Source of the DNA: Rehmannia glutinosa
Lineage: Eukaryota; Streptophyta; Magnoliopsida; Lamiales; Orobanchaceae
Length of the DNA: 64,000 nucleotides
Assembly (NCBI GenBank): GCA_016081115.2
Contig: JABTTQ020003420.1
Coordinates: 668,524 to 732,523, forward strand
Direction: 5' to 3'
Position 1 is the first letter of the stretch. Each line of letters starts with the position of its first letter. The notes beneath the pieces were generated by a model. The model saw nothing but the letters and a program-made list of their open reading frames with translations. It did no database searches and was not told where the DNA came from. Shown here piece by piece: positions 55,952-64,000 of the stretch. Made by a program: the position numbers and the translations under genes.

Positions 55952-56073
55952 TTTTTTTTAGTACAATGGGGGGAATTTAGGGAGGGGACACACACATTTG
56001 TATGGGATCGAACCCGAGTCATTCACCCTTACAACACATGTCTCAACCACTAGAGCACAAGGTTGAAAAATTG
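55952..56073 (-). repeat. tRNA-derived SINE with target duplication
   Basis: On the minus strand: an A box (TAGTGGTTGAG, 56052-56042), a B box (GGGTTCGATCCC, 56015-56004), and a 3' end CATTGTACTAAAAAAAA resembling the TTGTACT-type ends of plant Au-like SINEs. The flanks attaaattttgatataa (55935-55951) and attaatttagatataa (56074-56089) are imperfect copies of one 16-17 base target. About 122 bp, non-coding. Confidence 0.85.
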
Positions 56074-56304
56074 ATTAATTTAGATATAACTTAATTAGAA
56101 ATTTTGTAGGAAAATTGAAAAATTCACAATTTGGAGTGGTGAGTTGGCAACCACAACAACAATTCAATTTTGAAACCGATTTTAAAATTTTAAGCAATGT
56201 GGCGATTTGGTTTTGAAATTAAAGTCCTAAATTGTAAATTGTAAAATAAAAAACCAAAAATACCACTACGTAAAAAGTTAGAGGACCAATTTGTGTCCCT
56301 CCTA

Positions 56305-57228
56305 GAGATGACAATGGGTGGGTGCCCACCCATTTAAGGTTATTCTCCGAACTCAATAATATTATAATAATTGCAGACCTCGAAAAACTCAATTAAGAAG
56401 ATACACACTGTACTCCATTTCTTCATTTGTTGATACCCACATACTACCCATACACACCCAAAACCCGCTTATTTTATATAAAAACATATATTATATGAAT
56501 TTTCAAATGACTCTTTAAATGAGCATCATCCCAAAAATTAATTATTATATAAAAATGTCTAATATGTTAAATTTTTAATAAATAAAACAATTAACCATTT
56601 TAATCTTGCAAGTCACTACAATGATATCATTCATCAATTAAATCAAAAGCAACACATAAATATAAATGCAAACAAATACATCCCTTAAGACCGAGAATCA
56701 ACGCTAGACATCATTTAATTCATAAAACTACATCATCACAATATTTATATCAAGTTTGACAAATATAAAATAGAGTTGATATGATTGATCACGATTCAAA
56801 GAAAGAATAACTTTATATCATTTTTATATAAAATAAAAATTTATGTTGGGCTTCTAAGAACATGTTTGTGAAAAAAATGGTGGAAGTTACTAAGTGGGTA
56901 AACGACCGAGTAGTGGATATTCGATGGGGTAAATATACCTTACCCGTATATAAATGGATAGTAATTAGTAGATTAATTTTTGCTCTCGCGTTTTTTGACA
57001 TTTTACGCCCGCTTATTTTGTTTTTCCATTTTTATACGTCATTATTTCAAGGTTGTTTAGAACATGTTTCATCTAATAAAGCTTCAAAAAGTTTTTTACC
57101 CCCATTAAATAATCAATTTTATACTCGAAATCTTATAAACAAATCAAGAAATAAACACATAAAACAACACTTATTAAAACTAAACAAATTGAAAATAATA
57201 TAGAACAATTTAATTTTTGGTCCAATGC
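56305..57228. other. AT-rich interval with hAT-like end and unrecognised ORF
   Basis: TAGAGATGACAATGGGTGGG at about 56304 is like the left end of hAT-type repeats at 42988 and 57922, but no clear right partner was found; GTGGGTAAACGACCGAGTAG near 56896 may be a degenerate one. A 113-codon plus-strand ORF (56862-57203) has low-complexity, hydrophobic sequence and no recognisable family; I do not call it a gene. Confidence 0.4.
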
Positions 57229-57762
57229 ATTGAAAACATAAAAATTATGGAACACAATCAAGGAACAACATTTAAAACTATATAGTAAAAACAACCCAAA
57301 AACAATACAAAAGACACCATATGAACCAAAAGAGCTCAAACATAGGTAAAAACAAAAACCCGCATTGAAACATAAAAATTACATGGAAATAACAAAGAAT
57401 CACGTAACAACATTAAAAACAATATATAAACAACCTAGAAACAACGTAAACAATATATAAAACACTACACGAATAAAAAAACTTGAAAATAGGTAAACAT
57501 ATATTCACATATTGAAAACTACATGAAAAAAATATGAACATCATTAAAAATATTATATAACATCCCAAAAGTAATAGAAACAATATATAAAACAAAACAT
57601 GAACAAAAAGAGCGTAAAAATTATGTGTAAAAGTTGTATTGAAATACCGAAACAACACAAAGACAACAAAGACGCAATATAAACAACATCAAAACAACAT
57701 AAATAACATATAAATCAATACTGGAACAAAAAACATTAAAAACAGAGTAAAAATATCCAAAA
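57229..57762. repeat. Four-unit degenerate tandem repeat
   Basis: Units begin with ATTGAAA-type sequence at 57229, 57364, 57511 and 57638, so periods are 135, 147 and 127 bases. Each contains AACAATATATAAA, then ACATGAACAAAAAGAGC- or GAATAAAAAAAC-like sequence, and ends before the next ATTGAAA. Identity between units is moderate. A-rich on the plus strand and non-coding. Confidence 0.65.
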
Positions 57763-57921
57763 AATATGTAGGAGCATACATAAAAGAACTGAGCATAAAT
57801 AATTGCACTTTTCTCGAAAAATGGGGTAAGCTTGGCAATTTTTCTAGTAATTTCTCATCTCACACCTATATCAAATCCAAATAAAACTACCTACACCCGT
57901 CCCATTAGAGTCTGGGAGGAT

Positions 57922-58367
57922 TAGGGATGGCAACTGGGTAGGGAATCTCCGTTCTGCGTAGGGATTTGTTCCGAACGAGGCGGGAATACCCTGAAATCTT
58001 AGAGATGGGGATAGGAATTTTTTCCCCTGTTGGCGCTCCACGGGGATCCCCTTCACGTTCCCCGCAGGGACCTGAGATTTTATATATATAAAATAACATT
58101 TTAAATATATATATAATATATTATAAATATGTCCACATTATACAATAAAATTATAAAATCTTTAATTTAATTTATGTTTATATTATGACTGCTTTATTAG
58201 TTTATTTATATAATCAAAATATTTTTTAAAATATTTAAAATAATTAATTTTTCTCAAAGTATGAATCCCCGTGGATGGATTGTGATCGCTTCCCGCCTTT
58301 GCTCCGCCCCACGACATCTCTGTGAGCAACCAGGTGCCCGTGTCTACCCATTTTGTCGCCATCCCTA
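57922..58367. mobile_element. hAT-like element, TAGGGATGGCAA ends
   Basis: TAGGGATGGCAACTGGGTAG and CTACCCATTTTGTCGCCATCCCTA form inverted ends of about 24 bases with few mismatches. Interior: GC-rich subterminal zones with CCCCGTGGA motifs and an AT-rich middle. Related ends occur at 42988-43532. No 8-bp duplication is visible. Confidence 0.7.
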
Positions 58368-60560
58368 CCCCTTCCCTATAATCCCCATTCTACTCTTTTT
58401 TTGGGCAATTAATCCTCACAAAAACATTTGTGATCGGGTATATTCCTAGGCTCACCTCAAACTTATGTAGCGATTTCTCAATTCTCATTACAAACCAAAG
58501 AGAAGAAAGAAGAAACTAAGCAATGTTTTATAAACTGGACTGGTGAGCAACTAGTCTTGCTACCGATTAGTGGTTCAACCGATCGATTCAACCAATCTAT
58601 TACAAATTAATTATATAACATAATTAAACGTACAAAAAATAAATTTAACAAAATTCAAAATTTAAATAACCAACTAAATATAAAGTTCAAGCTACTTTAA
58701 AAGTTTAATATTTTTTTTCTTGAATCATTTTTCCATAATCATAATTCTCAACATTCTCTTCATCCAAAAGCTCTTCCAAACACAGTTAACTTAAAAAAGA
58801 AAATGAAAAGAAAAGAAAATAATATTTTTTAATGAACAAAATATAAAACACAAAGACCACAAACACGGCACATGGCCTCACAAATCACAAATGGGTATCT
58901 CTATAATAGACAAATTTCACAAACCCTACACATATGAGCAAATGGTGGTACTATTTACATCCCAAAATTGATAAATTCAACACCTTTTAAATACACCGCT
59001 ACCTACATTTTAAAATATAATATAGTTACTAAATATACGCCTCTTAATTTCTCATTTTACTCTTTTCATTATTTTCCTTGCAAATACACCAAAATGATAC
59101 ACTCAAGGGCATCGACAAATGATTTAAAGAAGTTCTAGCAATCTTCTTTGTTCCAAGATGCAATATATTTTAGATTACGCCTGTTTTTATTTTATTTTAA
59201 TTTTGAATTTAATATTTTACTTTAATTTCGCACTTATAGTTGGATTAATTTGGGAATTGTATTTGGTTTGAATTCTGTGAGTTCCATAACTTTTTTTTGT
59301 CCGGTTTTGTCGATTTGGGAGAGGCGATGGATGACGCGAGAAAGAACTATGATCGTGCCATCGTGCCAAGTGGCACGAAAAAAAGTAATTACGATCGCAT
59401 TGTGCCACATAACACGGCACGACCAAGGTTGACCGCAATCGTCAAGTCTCGCACTTTTGTTATTCAACAATAGATTTCAAATGATGGAAAAATGAGTAAA
59501 AATAGAAAAATAACACACTTTTAAGTTGCAAATTAAGGAGATACTTATATTATTCGACAAAATTAATTTTTTGTTGTCCATATATACAAATAACTGAGTG
59601 TTTCAAAATCTAGGTTTTACAAAAAAAAGTTTCAAACTTTTACAATAATGTAATGGTGGGTGTAAGAAAAGATGAAGTGTATTGGAACTTATTTATGTAA
59701 GTAAAGGTATCATAGTCTTTTAAACAAATGACATTTTTGAAATCAAAGATGAGTGTAATTCTCAATTTTGGGGTGTGAATCTCTGTTAGTTATATACGGG
59801 AGGAAAAGTTCGTTATTTACGTACGTATGAGTGTATAATGAATATTTTAAAGTTACGGTGAAAAAATGGGTAAAAAATACGAAAATATTTAATATACGGA
59901 TCCATAGGCGCACGAGTTTAATCTGATTATAATATAATTGTTCGGGAGTAATAATACGACTTATTTTAACATTATATTTACATAGATAGTAATTCACACT
60001 TATGCCTAGATTATATTAAAATTAATTTAGGTACTTTATTAATTTACTATAAATTATAACATAAATTGAATATAATTATTTAATAATAGTTAGTGAGTTT
60101 TAAGTGAATGTGTTTATGCTTAGATTATATAAAACTTAATAAATAGTATTTTATTATATTAAATTATAACTTAACATAAATCAAAGATAATTATTTAGTA
60201 ATAATTACTATATTTATATATTATTAATATTCTTATTTATTATTTTATAATATTATAATTATACCTATAAATAATTTTTAATGATTTATTTAAATATTAT
60301 AAAAATATTAAAATGAAGTTTTATTCGATTTAAGTATTATAAGAATAATTATAATATGAGTGTTAAATATTTTATTTAAAAATACGGAATATTTAAGGTT
60401 GCTTCAAAATGTGCATGTCGAGTACTAGTAACCACGCCTCTCAAAAATCCTCCATCCATACGCCAGAGTAGCGGTGTATACTTGTCAGGGCCAGGAAGTT
60501 GGGGTTTCTTGTATGTGGGGACCAGTCTTAAATGGGTAAGAAAAAAAGTTAGTAAAAGTT
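58368..60560. other. Gene-free AT-rich interval
   Basis: No gene seen. About 59995-60240 holds an approximately 115-base tandem duplication sharing ATTATATTAAA and AATAATTATTTA-type blocks (second unit starting near TTATGCTTAGATTATAT, 60114). Near 59355, CGTGCCATCGTGCC and TGGCACG make a short inverted repeat. The rest is low-complexity. Confidence 0.5.
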
Positions 60561-60569
60561 CTCCAAAGT

Positions 60570-60950
60570 TTTAACCAGCAGGGTGGCCAGCCTTTGCCAC
60601 CCCCAAAGATTGTGGAATGGAGGTCGAGGGTTAAATCCCTACTCCATCAAATTGCTCCAAGGGCAGATATGCGAAAGTGAAGATTTGGTGGGAACTCATC
60701 TTGAATAAAGCATCTGTGTGGGTTCGATTCGGGAGATCGTTATTAGTAGATTGGGGGGTCGAACATAATTTGTTCTCTTTACCCAGGAGGATCACACAGA
60801 CGCCGCCAGAACACTGTCGGAGCCGAACATTTGGCCAAGCAGACATCGTGCGTGTCCATGTTTACGTAGCAGCAATGAGGAGAATTTGTTACCGGGCGTA
60901 GTCCAATGGCGCGGAAGTTCTCTTGCTAAGTTATCAAAAAAAAAAAACTA
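60570..60950 (+). repeat. Retroposon-like block ending in poly-A
   Basis: A GC-richer block (GGTGGCCAGCCTTTGCCACC, GGTCGAGGGTTAAATCC, GGTTCGATTCGG) ends GTTATC followed by 12 A residues (60936-60947). GGTTCGATTCGG at about 60720 resembles a B box. Structure suggests a SINE or a truncated LINE in plus orientation immediately upstream of the PPR gene; target duplication is weak. Confidence 0.5.
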
Positions 60951-61002
60951 ACAAAAGAGGTGTGAATAAACGCCCCATCAGCAAAATGATGGATGAAACA
61001 AG

Positions 61003-63128
61003 ATGACGCATCAAAATGGGCGAGACAGGAGATTGAAGAGGTTAGGGTTAATTTTGTTCAATTCCTTTCTCCCCTCCCCCCCCATTTCTTGCGCTAACCG
61101 GGCAGTTAGCAAGAAGTACAACGAGCTCAAAAGTGACGTTATTCGATCGATGAAACCCATTCAAGGCCCGACCAAACTCTCCCGCCATGGTTTAGCTGCC
61201 ACTCAAAATACCGAAGCTTTTATCGTCCAGGCACTAGACAGTAGCCCAGATATCAGAACCCTCAAGAAACTCCATTCGAGGATCATTTGTGACCCGAATT
61301 TACACTCAGACACATCCCTCGCCATCAAATTGATGCGGGCTTATGCCGCGCGGGGCAAACCTGATGTTACTCGCAAGGTATTCGACAAAATTCCTGAGAG
61401 AAATAATGTCATATGTAATGTCATGATCAGAAGTTATGTGAATAATCATTTTTATAAAGATGCGATTTTGATGTATAAGAGTACGCTAGCGTGTGGTGTT
61501 ACGCCAGATCACTACACGTTGCCTTGTGTTCTGAAAGCCTGCTCATCCATGGATAATTTGAGGTTTGGTGTGCAAATACACTGTCCTGCTGTGAAGAAGG
61601 GTCTTGATTTGACTCTGTTTACAGGGAATGGTCTCATGGCAATGTATGGTAAATGGGAATTTGGTGGAGGCAAGACGGGTGTTTGATGAAATGCCGCAAA
61701 GGGATATCGTGTCTTGGAATTCTATGGTAGCGGGTTATGCACAAAATGGACGGTTCGATGAAGCACTTGAGGTATGTAAAGAAATGGATTTGTTAGGCGT
61801 TAAACCCGATTCGGTACAATGGCTAGCCTCTCTCCTGCTGTGACTAATACGAGTGCAGAAAATGTTATGTTTGTGAAGAAAATTTTCTCGGAAATGGCTA
61901 AGGAGGAATTAGTGGCATGGAATGTGATGATAGCCATGTATGCAAATAACTCCATGTCTAGTGAGGCCATAGGCCTTATACACAAATGGAAGCTCATGGG
62001 ATAGAACCAGATGCCATTACTATAGCTAGTGTTCTTCCAGCTTGCGGTGATCTTTCTGCTGTCGTTAGGAAAACGTATTCATGAATACATTGAAATAAAA
62101 AGCTGCGGCCTAATTTGTCCGTGGAGAATGCTTTAATCGATATGTATGCTAAGTGTGGATGTTTGGTAGATGCGAGGAAAGTGTTCGATGAAATGCAAAT
62201 CAAGGATGTCATCTCATGGACTTCAATGATGTCTGCCTATGGTAGGAGTGGAAAAGGTCAACAAGCGATTGACTTGTTCTCTAGAATGCAGGATTTAGGT
62301 ATTATCCCAGACTCAATAGCTTTTGTTTCGATTCTTTCGGCTTGTAGCCATGCGGGTTTGTTAGAAGAAGGACAAAATTATTATAAATTGATGATCGAAG
62401 AATATAAGATAGTTCCAAGATTAGAACACTTTACTTGCATGGTTGATTTACTCGTTGCGTGCTGGTAAAGTGGGCGAGGCCTACACTCATGTTAAGCAAA
62501 TGCCGATGGAGCCTAACGATAGGGTTTGGGGAGCTCTATTGAGCGCATGCCATGTTTATAATAACATGGATATTGGTATTATTGCAGCAGACCGCCTTTT
62601 CCAATTGGCCCCTCAGCAATCTGGTTATTACGTCCTTTTATCGAACATTTACGCAAAGGCTGGGAGATGGAAAGACGTAACATTAGACCGTTCGATCATG
62701 AAAGGGCGAGGAGTTAAAAATACCTGCTGTTAGCAATGTTGAGCTGGACAATCACGTCCACACGTTTCTTGCTGGCGATAGATCACATCCACAAATGGAG
62801 GAGATTTATTTAGAGTTAGATATCTTATTAGGGAAAATGAAAGAAGCTGGTTATGTTCAAACGGACACTGCGCTGCATGATGTGGAGGAGGAAGAAAAAG
62901 AGAACCATTTAGTGGTTCACAGTGAGAAGTTGGCTATTGTGTTTGCAATTATCAATACCAAGCCGAGGGTACCGATTAGGGTTACTAAAAATCTACGTGT
63001 CTGTGAGGATTGCCACATTGCTATCAAGTTCATTTCCAAGATTACTGAGCGTCAGATTATCGTAAGGGATCACGAACCGATATCACCATTTTGATAAAGG
63101 GATTTGTTCGTGTGGTGATTATTGGTGA
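61003..63128 (+). pseudogene. DYW-class PPR protein gene (At3g49142-like), frame-disrupted
   Basis: PPR-DYW proteins bind organelle transcripts, and the DYW domain performs C-to-U editing. It is one intron-free stretch. The N-terminus (61003) is basic and Ser-rich, as in organelle-targeted proteins. PPR motifs follow: VTRKVFDKIPERNNVICNVM, PDHYTLPCVLKACSS, EARRVFDEMPQRDIVSWNSM, ALIDMYAKCGCLVDARKVFD, PDSIAFVSILSACSHAGLL; then E motifs (QQSGYYVLLSNIYAKAGRW) and a DYW domain with HSEKLAIVF, CEDCH and the final CSCGDYW (stop 63126-63128). Order and wording follow Arabidopsis At3g49142 closely (recalled, not searched). About eight 1-2 base frame breaks: near 61655, 61815, 61977, 62066, 62100, 62457, 62717 and 63072. 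It is a pseudogene as read, but every domain is present, so consensus error is possible. Confidence 0.85.
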
Positions 63129-63855
63129 ACCGATACTGAGAAATATCAGGTGTAGCCATTACGGCCCTAACCAAGTGGGAAAATTGCATTTTGGTCCTCT
63201 ATGTTGGTCGACTTAGGGATGTCGCTAAATTTGGGTTTATTACCAATTTACATATACTTGGTTCCAAATTTTTGCACATGTAGTCCTTTGCTGGATTTCC
63301 CAATTTCAGCCGGCTGACGTGGGACAATTGGTCACCGCCTCACCGGTATGTGCTGACATGGACATCAATTTGGGAATTTTGATGATATGTATTTTTCAAC
63401 CCAGAAAGAAAAACAAAAACCTTTTCCAACTAAGAAAAAAATTTGAGGGAAAATGTCATCTGAGGGATATGAATCGATATCACCATAAGGCATACCAGTT
63501 ATGCCCCAACTGCAGTTCTCCGAAAAGAGATTACTGGAAAGTTTTTATCAGATATACATATAGCATAATCTCTGCTGCTTGATGATTTGCTTCCTCAATT
63601 ATCTGGGCTTCAGGTTAGACCAAATTTATTTATGTAAGTTTTTTCTGTTTTCCTGTTGGGATTTCTCTTGTAACATTGATGTTAATCGATACCAAAATAG
63701 TTCCTGGACCACCTCTCTTTGAGGTCCAAAATTTTGAACTTCTGATGATCCCCATTGGTCGTTGCTCTAATAAGATAATAGAATATAGAAATCACATCGA
63801 GGTGTTCTTTATTGATCTAAACTGTAGCCAAGACGTGGTGGTTGGCTGTGCATAA
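63129..63855. other. 3' flank of the PPR gene
   Basis: AAAATTGCATTTTGGTCCTC at about 63179 resembles one terminus of a common plant MITE-like repeat ('AAAATGCAATTTTGGTCC' type), but its partner was not found. A plus ORF at 63319-63582 has no recognisable domain and is not called a gene. Confidence 0.4.
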
Positions 63856-63859
63856 TATA

Positions 63860-64000
63860 GGGATAATTACAAATTAACCCTCAGGTTTGGGCTAATTACA
63901 GAAAAACCCAGAGATGTTTCAAAATTACAAAAATGCTCCTCATTTTTGCTTTTGTCTTAAATTTAAGGAGTAACTGTTATATTTCTAAAGCAATACGCTT
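63860..64000. mobile_element. TAATTACAAAA-family MITE, copy 6 (cut by right edge)
   Basis: GGGATAATTACAAATTAACC, CTCAGGTTTGGGCTAATTAC and TTTCAAAATTACAAAAATGC match the left half of the copy at 34070 closely, including the later TTTTGTCTTAAATTT segment. The right half lies beyond the window. Confidence 0.7.

Noticed and set aside
56862..57203. 113-codon plus-strand ORF
   Set aside because: The sequence is hydrophobic then basic with no recognisable domain, lies in AT-rich DNA next to a tandem repeat, and has no promoter or splice context.
59217..59470. Overlapping ORFs on both strands
   Set aside because: Caused by a short inverted repeat (CGTGCCA/TGGCACG) and lacking any recognisable protein.

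Overview
The window is nuclear DNA of a flowering plant, most likely a eudicot; an asterid is my guess only. It has spliced GT-AG genes, plant-type gene families, Ty1/copia and Ty3/gypsy retrotransposons, hAT and PIF/Harbinger DNA transposons, SINEs and many MITEs in an AT-rich background. No bacterial, organellar or CRISPR feature was seen.

Layout. 1-19593 is a nested retrotransposon block on the minus strand. A SIRE-like Ty1/copia element runs from its 5' LTR (18622-19593) through gag-pol (18600-13014) and an env-like ORF (12650-4890) to an LTR at 3246-4876. That LTR has a polypurine tract on one side and a primer-binding site on the other, so it also serves as the 5' LTR of a second copy that runs off the left edge. 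The env-like ORF is split by a hAT-like element (9153-10421) and by an unrelated solo LTR (about 7200-8690). 19600-25700 is MITE-rich, gene-free DNA. 25975-28111 (minus) is a four-exon class I ubiquitin-conjugating enzyme gene. 29053-30507 is a solo copia LTR with six hairpins. 30541-34560 holds retroposon 3' ends and decayed hAT pieces. 35288-38276 is a 3-kb Ty3/gypsy LTR beginning TGTAA and ending TTACA. 38768-41832 (plus) is an intact four-exon gene for a small TH1-domain protein. 43770-46240 (minus) encodes an LRR receptor-like pseudokinase. 47230-49442 is a MITE cluster that includes an element inserted into a copy of itself. 49887-54281 is a decayed autonomous PIF/Harbinger transposon. 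54570-55789 is a second copy of the hairpin-bearing LTR, in opposite orientation. 55952-56073 is a SINE with target duplication. 57229-57762 is a four-unit degenerate tandem repeat. 61003-63128 (plus) is a DYW-class PPR gene resembling Arabidopsis At3g49142, broken by about eight small frameshifts.

The four host genes have unrelated housekeeping, signalling or organelle roles and do not form a pathway. Most of the window records successive transposon insertions, several datable relative to one another by nesting. One- or two-base frame breaks occur in three of the four host genes, including the highly conserved E2, and several differences between repeat copies look like loss of the middle base of CAG/CTG. 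Part of the apparent pseudogenisation may therefore be consensus error.
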